From Moraxellaceae bacterium UBA2477 (GTDB taxonomy: Bacteria; Pseudomonadota; Gammaproteobacteria; Pseudomonadales; Moraxellaceae), in the NCBI GenBank assembly GCA_002342025.1, contig DDPD01000052.1:1-16241 (forward strand): a stretch of DNA of 16,241 nucleotides, read 5' to 3'. Below the pieces are notes generated by a model. The model saw only the letters and a program-made list of their open reading frames with translations. It was not told the DNA's origin and did no database searches. Both the position numbers and the translations under genes were made by a program. Each line of letters begins with the position of its first letter. Position 1 is the first letter of the stretch. Positions 7,202 to 14,420 of this stretch are shown here, one piece after another.

Positions 7202-9451
7202 ATGAGCCACAACCACCCCATGGAAAATAGTAACCACTCAGCCAACGAGCACATTGATGTGCTGATTGAGCAGCGCATGAGTCGTCGTGATGTTTTAAAG
7301 GGCGGCGCGACCATGGGCGCAGGCTTGATGATGGGCAGTGTGGCGCTGACTGGCTGCGGTGAAACCAAGGCAGCTGAGTCGTTGACATTGAAATTTAACC
7401 CGGTGGCCAAGTCGGTGGCTGACAGCGTGACGGTGCCAACCGGCTATACCGCTCGCCCGTTAGTGTCTTGGGGTGACCCCTTGTTCTCCGGCGGTACATT
7501 ACCCAGCACCATTACGGCGTTGACCTCTGCTCAGCAAGAGCAGGCCATTGGCGATCATCACGATGGCATGTATTACTTTGGTTTGAATGCGGCGGGCTTG
7601 CCCGACCGCAACAGCAATGATCGCGGTCTTTTGGTAATTAACCACGAGGCGGTTACGGAAGATTTTGTTCATGCCAATGGTGCAACGTTCGATAAAACCA
7701 CGCTGGATACAAGCTCACAGCTGCTGCCCAAGGCTGGTGATTACAGTAAGGACAGTGCCCGTACCGACGCCGAAGAGTGTCTAAAGGAAATGGCGCTGCA
7801 TGGCATTTCAGTCGTGGAGATTGTTAAGCAGAACGGCCGTTACCGTTATGTGCAGGGCAGCCCGTTTAATCGTCGCCTAACCCCGTACACCCCGATGCAA
7901 GTTTCCGGACCCGCACGCGGCAGTGATTTGCTGAAAACGGTGTATGACAACACCGCCACGAAGGCGCGTGGCACCCTCAATAATTGTGCTAATGGCTTCA
8001 CGCCGTGGGGCACGTACCTGACCTGCGAAGAGAACTGGGCAGGCTATTTTGGTCACGCCGATGTGAAGCATGATGCTAACGACATGACTGCCGGACGTAT
8101 CAGCCTAGCTAGTGGCACAGCAGAACAGAAACGCCAAGCACGCTATGGCATTTCCCGTCATGGCTTCCAACAGCTGCGCTGGTACACGGCGCCCGATCCC
8201 ATGGGCACGGGTGATCGGGCGCAATTGATGTCGCGTTTTCAGTTGCAGCCGCAAGCCGGCATGACCGCCACGCAAGACTATCGTAATGAGGCCAATACCT
8301 TTGGCTACGTGGTAGAAATCGACCCCTACGACCCGTTGTCGGTTCCGAAAAAGCGTACGGCCTTAGGGCGTTTTTCGCACGAAGGTTGCTGGCCCAAATT
8401 TATCGTGGGCAAGAAGATGGCCTTCTACATGGGCGATGATTCGCGCGGCGAGTATCTCTATAAGTTTGTCACCGACGCCGTGTTTACCGGTAGCGAAAAT
8501 CGTGTGAACGATATTTTGGACAATGGCACGCTGTTCGCCGCGAAATTTAATGCCAATGGCATGGGCGAATGGCTGCCTTTGGCGGCGACCAATATGACCT
8601 TGGCCATGACGGCTGCTGAAATTGCTGTCTTCACCCGTGAAGCAGCCGATAAACTCGGAGCCACGAAAATGGATCGCCCGGAGTGGACGGCGGTTAACCC
8701 GAGTAATGGCGAGGTTTATCTCACCTTGACCAATAACAGCCAGCGCACAACCGGCACGGCCGACGCTGCCAACCCGCGCGCTTACAGTGATGTCCGCCAG
8801 TTTAAAGATACCTTTGGCGATGGTCAGACGCGCACCAACAACGGTAACGTCAATGGCCACATCATCCGCTTAGCAGAAACGAGCGATGATCCGGCGGCCA
8901 CAACATTCCGTTGGGATATCTATGCGTTTGGCGCAGAGGCCGATGCGGCTGCTTCGGTGAATCTCTCCGGCTTAACCGACACCAATGATTTCTCGAGCCC
9001 AGATGGCTTGTGGTTCGATCCGCGCGGCATCCTCTGGATTCAAACCGATGATGGCGCCTACCTCGATGAAACGAACTGCATGATGTTGGCTGCGATTCCC
9101 GGCAAGGTTGGCGATGGCGGCCCAGTGACGGTGAACAATGTCATCGGGTCAACGACTGGCACCGTGGTCACCGTGGCAGGCAAAGCCCCCACCGCGGATA
9201 ACCTGAAGCGATTCTTGGTAGGACCCAAAGGTGCGGAAATTACCGGCATTGATATGACCCCAGATCGCAAAGCCCTGTTTGTGAATATTCAGCATCCCGG
9301 CGAGTCGGGCGGCTTTAGTAACTATTCGCAAATGAGCACTTTCACTGAGCAGAGTAGCTTTAATGCCTTGGAGTCAATGCCGGGTAGTCGCCGAGCACGC
9401 TCGGTTACCATGGTGATTACGAAAGATGATGGTGGCGAAATCGCCGTTTAG
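7202..9451 (+). CDS. phoX: PhoX-family alkaline phosphatase, Tat-exported
   Basis: A 749-residue phosphatase of the PhoX (DUF839) family; such enzymes use calcium and iron to release phosphate from organic esters outside the cytoplasm. The N-terminus carries a twin-arginine signal, MSRRDVLKGG, then a hydrophobic stretch ending ALTGC, a possible lipobox around residue 52, so the mature enzyme may be a lipoprotein. Family motifs are seen in order: NHEAV near residue 150, CEENWAGYFG (the iron-ligand cysteine region), GISRHGFQQLRWYT, RFSHEGCWPKF, YMGDDSRGEYLYKFV, NGEVYLTLTNN, and SSPDGLWFDPRG..WIQTDDG. All expected blocks are present, so it looks active. The start at 7202 has a modest GGTAACGAG leader. 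A Pho-box-like repeat lies upstream and a hairpin downstream; the gene is monocistronic. Confidence 0.95.
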   Translation: MSHNHPMENSNHSANEHIDVLIEQRMSRRDVLKGGATMGAGLMMGSVALTGCGETKAAESLTLKFNPVAKSVADSVTVPTGYTARPLVSWGDPLFSGGTLPSTITALTSAQQEQAIGDHHDGMYYFGLNAAGLPDRNSNDRGLLVINHEAVTEDFVHANGATFDKTTLDTSSQLLPKAGDYSKDSARTDAEECLKEMALHGISVVEIVKQNGRYRYVQGSPFNRRLTPYTPMQVSGPARGSDLLKTVYDNTATKARGTLNNCANGFTPWGTYLTCEENWAGYFGHADVKHDANDMTAGRISLASGTAEQKRQARYGISRHGFQQLRWYTAPDPMGTGDRAQLMSRFQLQPQAGMTATQDYRNEANTFGYVVEIDPYDPLSVPKKRTALGRFSHEGCWPKFIVGKKMAFYMGDDSRGEYLYKFVTDAVFTGSENRVNDILDNGTLFAAKFNANGMGEWLPLAATNMTLAMTAAEIAVFTREAADKLGATKMDRPEWTAVNPSNGEVYLTLTNNSQRTTGTADAANPRAYSDVRQFKDTFGDGQTRTNNGNVNGHIIRLAETSDDPAATTFRWDIYAFGAEADAAASVNLSGLTDTNDFSSPDGLWFDPRGILWIQTDDGAYLDETNCMMLAAIPGKVGDGGPVTVNNVIGSTTGTVVTVAGKAPTADNLKRFLVGPKGAEITGIDMTPDRKALFVNIQHPGESGGFSNYSQMSTFTEQSSFNALESMPGSRRARSVTMVITKDDGGEIAV

Positions 9452-9470
9452 ATCGAGGGCTAGTTGGCTT

Positions 9471-9500
9471 AGTCCACTGCGAAAGTGGTGGACTATTTCT
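9471..9500 (+). terminator. Terminator-like hairpin after phoX
   Basis: A 10-base-pair stem formed by AGTCCACTGC (9471-9480) and GTGGTGGACT (9485-9494), with two G.T pairs, closes a stable GAAA tetraloop. ATTTCT follows, a short U-rich tail for the plus strand. It begins about 20 bases after the phoX stop. The right arm overlaps the stop codon of the convergent pilus-operon gene (9493-9495). In the minus direction there is no T-run, so it should mainly stop phoX transcripts. Confidence 0.65.
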
Positions 9501-10245
9501 CAGGGCTTATGCTCAGTTCAGAGCTGGGGTCTAACACGAGAGGGCCGGCTTGAAAGCGATCGCCTTGTGGCGTACTCAAGCGACCATATATACGAAGCGA
9601 TTCTGGCTTTCCGGTACCCACATGGATTCTCTCTGATACATGTAGACCACCACTCTCTAAAAGCTCTAATGCCACAGGTTGAGTTTTTCCTAGCGTGCCC
9701 GACAGGGCGCGTGTGGGCAGCTGATTCAAGGTGGTGATGTAGCGAAAGCGATAGCCGGGAGGGCACACCGTCACCAGCGTGGTTTCGGCCAAATCAATGC
9801 TTTGCTGGCGCGGAATTTCATCGAAATTGAGCGCTAAACCAAGGCCGCCGGCATTGATCAAACAGGGCGTGCTGAGAATGGCTTTGGCGGGTTTGGGGAG
9901 CGCCGCGAGCACCGGTGTGCTGTCTAGTAGAGGGCGACCATCAAGATCGGTGCGAAAGAATTGATCTGCCCCCTGAGTTAAGGGCTGTAGAGTCGCCATC
10001 GGCAACACCTGCCAGACTGCCGAGCCTCGTCCGGTGGCGGAAATGGTTTGGTGAGCGGTGTCGATTACGCCATTGGCCAGTGGTGCCAAGGGTAGCGTAG
10101 GCGTGGACGGCAGAGCTGCAGAGGGCATCAGCGGCGTAGGCAGTGTAGGCAGCGTAATGGGAGTCGGCACATTGAGGGCGTGACCCAGAGATACCCAGAG
10201 CAAGGCATTAAGCGCTAAGGCAAAGCGGATGCTCGGGTGTCTCAT
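9493..10245 (-). CDS. Secreted SCPU-like protein, last gene of chaperone-usher operon (possible tip subunit)
   Basis: A 250-residue protein with a signal peptide (cleavage likely after GHA, residue 23). A Pro/Leu-rich segment (about 26-56, TPITLPTLPTPLMP style) precedes a beta-rich domain with exactly two mature cysteines, Cys128 and Cys161. The C-terminal part, SLRIYGRLSTPQGDRFQAGP, resembles the closing strands of spore-coat-U (SCPU) domains of archaic chaperone-usher subunits ('YGR...Q....aGxY'). It is coupled to the usher by a TAATG overlap and has a GAGG ribosome-binding site 7 bases before ATG 10245. In Csu-type operons the gene after the usher encodes the tip adhesin, so a tip or anchor subunit is a reasonable guess. 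I do not recognise the protein itself; function is inferred from position and shape. Confidence 0.75.
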   Translation of the reverse strand: MRHPSIRFALALNALLWVSLGHALNVPTPITLPTLPTPLMPSAALPSTPTLPLAPLANGVIDTAHQTISATGRGSAVWQVLPMATLQPLTQGADQFFRTDLDGRPLLDSTPVLAALPKPAKAILSTPCLINAGGLGLALNFDEIPRQQSIDLAETTLVTVCPPGYRFRYITTLNQLPTRALSGTLGKTQPVALELLESGGLHVSERIHVGTGKPESLRIYGRLSTPQGDRFQAGPLVLDPSSELSISPEK

Positions 10246-12539
10246 TACTTGACCTCTTCCGTGATAAGGAGAGTCGGTAGCCCTCTTAAGGGCTTATCCA
10301 AACGTAAGCGATAGGTCTTCTTACCCAGTGTCATGCGGTTTTCCCCGAGTGGCAAAGCCTCCACATACACACCAAAGTCATACGCAGGGAGTGGTGAGCC
10401 ATTAACAGTCACAATATGCCCCGTGCGCAACCCCGGCAGCTTTAGGAAAGCGCCAGCCGACTGGATGGGGAGTTGTAATTTAGCGCCTTGGCCCGGCAAA
10501 ACCACGATTTTTTTACGTGCTTCATTGGGAGTGGCGCCCAACGGCAAAGAGGACTCTTCGATTCGAACACTTTCTTCAGTAAACGCTTGAACCGGGAGGG
10601 TGGCCAGTCCTCGCGAGTTGGACGTGGTGCGATAAGGCCCGCTACGGAGTGCGATATCGCCCACACCCGTGTCGACAGTAACCAAGCCATAGCTGGAAGG
10701 CACATTGAGCGCCCAGCCCGTGCTGAATTGTGGGCCTACATACCAAGTGCTGCCAACATTGATGAGGTGTTCGTCTTCACCACCAAAGTATCGGTATTGA
10801 TAGTTGCCGGCAACAAAGTCGCCTCGGGCAGAAAGTGTGCCCTCATAGCGGGCTTTGCTTTTATCCAAGGTTGAGGATTCAGAGCCACTTAAATTGAGGT
10901 TGATACGGCTGTCTTTGCTGCTGGTGCGAGCGGTAACTTGGTAATTTTCTTCGCCATTGTCTAGATCAAATCGGACGCGGGTACCCACCACAGAGCGTAT
11001 GCGCTCTAAAGGTAAGCTCAGGCCAATGCTCCCAAATTGCCCTACGTCATCAATCATTTGCCAGGCGAGTTGTGTGCTAACGGGACCCAGTCGAAAGCCT
11101 ACGCTGGCACCATAGCCTTGCTGTTCACGGAAGGCGAATTGGTTCGCGGAAAAAAAGCCTAAGCGTGTGGTTAGGGTGGCGTAGCTGCGCCAGCCGGAAA
11201 GATCGCGAGACTCGCCCAGCAAGCTGCGATAGTCCTCTTCTAGGATGCCGGTAGCGCCCAGTGAAATGGCCCCCCAGCTCAATGGCTCAACAATCCGCCA
11301 ATTCAATTTGGTGCTGTAACCGGCGTGAACTTGACGATTGTCTTGAATGCTTCGTCCACTCAGTTCAAACGCCCCTAGCGAGGAGCTTAGAGCAGCTCGC
11401 AAGCCCATAGACCAGCTGTAACGATAGGGTAAGTTCAGCTCATCGCGCGGATCTACCGCCAAGCCTTCCACAAAGCTGCCGACGGTGAGTAAGGGGGTGA
11501 GGCCGTAACTGCCGCGAACGCCATAGCCGAGGCTGCGAAGCGGTTTTTCGTTGGTTTGGCTTAGCACCCCTGCGCTGATGCCAAAGTCGAAAAGGCCTTT
11601 ATCCAGGCGGCCGCCATCTTGGTAAAAATCGGTCGCAACAATGCGTTGGCTACCCAAGGCGTCGGTGACCACGAGCAGCACTTCGCCGCTGCCACCGGGG
11701 CGGTAATCACTGATTTGCACGGGGCCTGTGCCATTGACCTCACGCTGAAAAACTTGACGATTATTTTGGAACAGAGAAATAACCGAGGGCCGCTCCAGAT
11801 TGGTATAAAAATCTAAGCTGGGCGAGGCAAGTTTGTCCGGGCGTGTGGCGAAATTACGGTAAAAACGAAGACCCAGCAGACTCAGGCCGGATTCGTTGCG
11901 ATCTACATCCGTACGCACATCGCCCACATCAATACTGAGTTGTTGATCGACCCAGTGCTTGGTGATGCTCGACGCAAGACGTTGAATTTCTGCTTGATCC
12001 GCCTGTGCTTGGTCTAGGTAGCGAAGCCCTGTGGTCAGTGTGCCTAAAGGCCCCAGACTTAAGCGGTTCTCCATCAGTCCGAGGTAGCTCTTACCGTCTT
12101 CGCTGCTATCACGCGCGGAGAGGCTAAACTGGTTAATCAGAGCGAAACCTTGTTGCACGGGCACGGTGGCTGCCGACGGGCGACCACTCACATCAAACGA
12201 TTTCACCGGCTTGAGGTGATTAAACAGGCTGAGGTTGGCGCTAGCCTCGTTACGGTTTTCGCTGTACTGACCCAAGGCATTGATGGGTATGCAAACAGGG
12301 CATTTCGGCAGCTCAATGCGGGGTAACTCACGAAACGCTTGCGGGCTGATTAAGGCCGTCGGTAGATCCTTTTCCGCGATAAATAAAATGCCGTTGGCTT
12401 GTTCTAGTACTAAGCCACGCGCTGGTTGATCATCAATCGTGAGCAAGACCGCTACGGCGGCGGAGGCATGAGTCTGTGTCGCGGCAAGTGCCGCGAGGGT
12501 TAAGGCTCCAGAGGCTAACGTCGAGCGGCGAAAAATCAT
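10245..12539 (-). CDS. Outer-membrane fimbrial usher, archaic (Csu-type) likely
   Basis: Outer-membrane pore that receives chaperone-subunit complexes and assembles the fibre. Starting at ATG 12539 (764 residues) it opens with a good signal peptide, MIFRRSTLASGALTLAALAA, cleaved near THASA. A frame extended to TTG 12581 spoils this signal, and the ATG forms an ATGA overlap with the chaperone stop, so 12539 is preferred. An N-terminal domain (about 28-115) precedes the beta-barrel. The plug region is near 245-305 (SLDFYTNLERPSVISLFQNN, then GPVQISDYRPGGSGE). The C-terminus has SRGLATLPV and LPAYDFGVYVEALPLGENR, as in CsuD-like ushers. The only mature cysteines are Cys80 and Cys83 (CPVC) in the N-terminal domain; the C-terminal Cys pair of FimD/PapC-type ushers is missing. 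Confidence 0.9.
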   Translation of the reverse strand: MIFRRSTLASGALTLAALAATQTHASAAVAVLLTIDDQPARGLVLEQANGILFIAEKDLPTALISPQAFRELPRIELPKCPVCIPINALGQYSENRNEASANLSLFNHLKPVKSFDVSGRPSAATVPVQQGFALINQFSLSARDSSEDGKSYLGLMENRLSLGPLGTLTTGLRYLDQAQADQAEIQRLASSITKHWVDQQLSIDVGDVRTDVDRNESGLSLLGLRFYRNFATRPDKLASPSLDFYTNLERPSVISLFQNNRQVFQREVNGTGPVQISDYRPGGSGEVLLVVTDALGSQRIVATDFYQDGGRLDKGLFDFGISAGVLSQTNEKPLRSLGYGVRGSYGLTPLLTVGSFVEGLAVDPRDELNLPYRYSWSMGLRAALSSSLGAFELSGRSIQDNRQVHAGYSTKLNWRIVEPLSWGAISLGATGILEEDYRSLLGESRDLSGWRSYATLTTRLGFFSANQFAFREQQGYGASVGFRLGPVSTQLAWQMIDDVGQFGSIGLSLPLERIRSVVGTRVRFDLDNGEENYQVTARTSSKDSRINLNLSGSESSTLDKSKARYEGTLSARGDFVAGNYQYRYFGGEDEHLINVGSTWYVGPQFSTGWALNVPSSYGLVTVDTGVGDIALRSGPYRTTSNSRGLATLPVQAFTEESVRIEESSLPLGATPNEARKKIVVLPGQGAKLQLPIQSAGAFLKLPGLRTGHIVTVNGSPLPAYDFGVYVEALPLGENRMTLGKKTYRLRLDKPLRGLPTLLITEEVK

Positions 12540-13204
12540 GGGGTATTTCGCTTTGCCACAACACCGGTCGCCGTGAACCAAGCCCCATTTTTCAGCTGAA
12601 AACTTATGGGTAAGGGCGTGTCAGCGAGAAGGAAGTCGTAGGTTTCTTCACTGCGCAAAACCAAGTCGAGTGGCGCTACTTCATTGCGCCCATTTCGGAC
12701 CGCTGTGATATGTGCCACGGTATTGCTGTTGTTATTCACGATGGCTTTGGCGGGCTTGCCAGTACGTGCCTCATAGGCAATGGCTAGGCGCAGGGAGGCC
12801 TTCGCCTCGTGGTCCACGTAGTACACGGGAAAACTAAATACGGTAGGCAGCTGAGTGTTATTCAGTGTTTCATTAGGCACTTGTTCACGAAGGCGTAGCC
12901 GAAAAAAAATGGGCGGCTTTAGGTTGTCTTTATCGCGCAGTAAAAGGCGAACGCGCTGCTTTTCACCCGGCCCCAAGGTGAAGACGGGTGGGTAGGCAAT
13001 GAGATCGGCCACTTGGTTAATGGCTTGATGGCCCCAGTGTTGAGTGCTGAGTACGTATTCTTGGGGCTGTGTGCCCGAATTGACGAGAGTAAAGGCTGAG
13101 CTATTGTCTCGGCTAAAGAAAAAAATGCGTTTTTCGGAGATTTCGAATTTGGCAGACGCGTTAGCGCTGCAAAGAAGCAGAAAAACAGTGAGAAGCTTAA
13201 ACAT
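12536..13204 (-). CDS. Periplasmic fimbrial chaperone, PapD-like
   Basis: A 222-residue protein with a signal peptide (MFKLLTVFLLLCSANASA, residues 1-18) and two immunoglobulin-like domains. The first strand, EISEKRIFFFSRDNSSAFTL followed by VNSG, and the block FTLGPGEKQRVRLLLRDKDN followed by PIFFRLRLREQVP, are typical of fimbrial chaperones. The alternating stretch LPTVFSFPVYYV (119-130) fits the subunit-binding G1 strand. The mature protein has no cysteine. Its job is to fold and hold pilin subunits by donor-strand complementation and hand them to the usher next door (ATGA overlap). No ribosome-binding site is visible before ATG 13204, and a strong hairpin ends 16 bases upstream, suggesting low translation relative to the pilin gene. 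Confidence 0.9.
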   Translation of the reverse strand: MFKLLTVFLLLCSANASAKFEISEKRIFFFSRDNSSAFTLVNSGTQPQEYVLSTQHWGHQAINQVADLIAYPPVFTLGPGEKQRVRLLLRDKDNLKPPIFFRLRLREQVPNETLNNTQLPTVFSFPVYYVDHEAKASLRLAIAYEARTGKPAKAIVNNNSNTVAHITAVRNGRNEVAPLDLVLRSEETYDFLLADTPLPISFQLKNGAWFTATGVVAKRNTP

Positions 13205-13220
13205 AATGTGAGCGCTGCAA

Positions 13221-13250
13221 GTGTGGCCAACCCTTATGGGAAGGCCACAC
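13221..13250 (-). other. Strong intercistronic hairpin between pilin-like and chaperone genes
   Basis: Perfect 8-base arms, GTGTGGCC at 13221-13228 and GGCCACAC at 13243-13250, enclose a two-by-two internal mismatch and a second stem CCC/GGG (13231-13233 and 13238-13240) with a four-base loop. It fills most of the 57-base gap. No U-tract follows in the direction of transcription, so complete termination is unlikely. Its position suggests protection of the 3' end of the pilin message or partial attenuation, as known for other fimbrial operons. Confidence 0.75.
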
Positions 13251-13261
13251 CTTATCAGAGA

Positions 13262-14290
13262 TTACTGAATAACTACGTAGATAGCGGAACCAGCATCAAA
13301 GCTGATGGCACCACCAGCTTTTGCACGAGCCTTGTCGTAGGTTGCTGCTAGATCGAAGTCAGCGCTTCCGGCAGCAGCCACTGTGCCTGCGGATTGTGAG
13401 CCAATCGCCGTGTCTTCTGCGGCATTCGCACCTGCTTGTTTAATGGTAAATGTTGTAACAACGTCACCAATTTTACCTGAAACTGTGTCAGTGGCAGCGC
13501 TAGGTGTTGCTGTGTCTGTGGTTGATAAAAAGACAGTTGCTGAGGTGGCGCGGTCTTCTCCACAACTTACGGTGATTGGTGTATCACCCAAAGCACGTGT
13601 GTCGAACGTGGAATAGGCGCCACCCGAACCGAAGCCAAAAGCGACTGGGGCGGAGGAAACCTCGCAAGTCTCAGCAGCAGCTGGTGCTATGCCGGTCGCG
13701 CTGATTGCAACCGATGGGGCTGGCTCTGGCTCTGGCTCTGGCTCTTCTTCACCACCTGGCAAGCCGGGTACTTCTGGGGCTCCTAATGCACCAGCTGCTC
13801 CTGTTAAGCCAGCAATTAAAGCCGTTGGTACATCAATAATCGCATCAGCCGCAATGGCGGGGTCTTGAACGGCGGCGGCAGCGGCAAAAGCGGCTGGCAG
13901 GGCAATAGCGGCCGATGCAGCACCAAATACGCCATCACCGATCAGGATGGAGAGTGCGGTGTCACCGGTAGCGGCTGGGAATTCTTCCGGGGCAGTTTCG
14001 ATCAAGCTACTTGCGACCAGGTTGGCTGCTGCACGAGCTGCAGCAGCAGGCGTGGGGAGATCTTCAAGTGGTTCAGGAGCGTTATCAGCAAAAAATCCCT
14101 CTTGGACTGTGCCAGCGACATTGGCGACAGGGCCGCCGACTGCATTGCCTGGAGCAGGAATTGCATTTGGTTGTGCAGCCAGTGCGGCAGTCGTGGTGTC
14201 GGCGCCATTGTAAATAGCATCTGGGGTTTCTGCAGCGAATGCAGATGTAGACAAAGCAAGAATGGCAAGAGCAAGCGTGGTGCGTTTCAT
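13262..14290 (-). CDS. Pilin-like surface protein with long Ala/Pro-rich N-terminal region
   Basis: A 342-residue secreted protein that I do not recognise by name. Residues 1-20 are a clear signal peptide (MKRTTLALAILALSTSAFAA). Residues about 21-180 are low-complexity, rich in Ala, Pro and Gly, with helical-looking Ala runs (AAAARAAAN, AFAAAAAVQ). An acidic linker EEEPEPEPEPAPS (181-193) follows. The C-terminal 150 residues have the look of a fimbrial subunit: SVAISATGI (possible donor strand), Cys209 (TCEVSSAPVAFGFGSGG), Cys243 (PITVSCGED), Thr/Ser-rich strands, and a final hydrophobic strand, AISFDAGSAIYVVIQ. It is the first gene of the chaperone-usher operon, with AAAGG 8 bases before ATG 14290, so it is probably the main fibre subunit. 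The N-terminal part is not typical of pilins. Confidence 0.8.
   Translation of the reverse strand: MKRTTLALAILALSTSAFAAETPDAIYNGADTTTAALAAQPNAIPAPGNAVGGPVANVAGTVQEGFFADNAPEPLEDLPTPAAAARAAANLVASSLIETAPEEFPAATGDTALSILIGDGVFGAASAAIALPAAFAAAAAVQDPAIAADAIIDVPTALIAGLTGAAGALGAPEVPGLPGGEEEPEPEPEPAPSVAISATGIAPAAAETCEVSSAPVAFGFGSGGAYSTFDTRALGDTPITVSCGEDRATSATVFLSTTDTATPSAATDTVSGKIGDVVTTFTIKQAGANAAEDTAIGSQSAGTVAAAGSADFDLAATYDKARAKAGGAISFDAGSAIYVVIQ
13722..13745 (-). repeat. Hexanucleotide tandem repeat (GGCTCT)4 coding for Glu-Pro
   Basis: Four perfect copies of GGCTCT on the plus strand, read as AGAGCC on the coding strand, give alternating Glu-Pro in the linker of the pilin-like protein. A related GGGGCT unit sits just before. 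Gain or loss of copies keeps the frame and would only change linker length. Confidence 0.85.
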
Positions 14291-14349
14291 AGAGGCTACC
14301 TTTAATTATTACTGGCGACTTCCATGTGCCTATTTTTCCCTTGCTTTAG

Positions 14350-14378
14350 ATATGATCAGAGTTCGATCGGGATTGCAA
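14350..14378 (-). promoter_or_regulatory. Possible promoter of the chaperone-usher operon
   Basis: On the minus strand, TTGCAA (14373-14378) could be a -35 and TCATAT (14350-14355) a -10, with a 17-base spacer and an extended TG one base before the -10. The -10 matches the consensus at only three of six bases, so this is weak. Transcription would begin near 14343, leaving a leader of about 53 bases before ATG 14290. No clear terminator is seen between tatC and this site, so read-through from the tat genes is possible. Confidence 0.3.
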
Positions 14379-14420
14379 TGTGTGTTTTTTGTAATTTAAC
14401 GTGAATTTTTTGTTAATCGC

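Noticed and set aside
12540..12581. Longer usher start at TTG 12581
   Set aside because: It places MVHGDRCCGKAKYP before a good signal peptide; ATG 12539 overlaps the chaperone stop as ATGA and fits better.
14396..14416. TTAAC...GTTAA inverted repeat with T-rich loop downstream of tatC
   Set aside because: A five-base A/T-rich stem is too weak for a terminator, and the T-run is in the loop and on the wrong strand.
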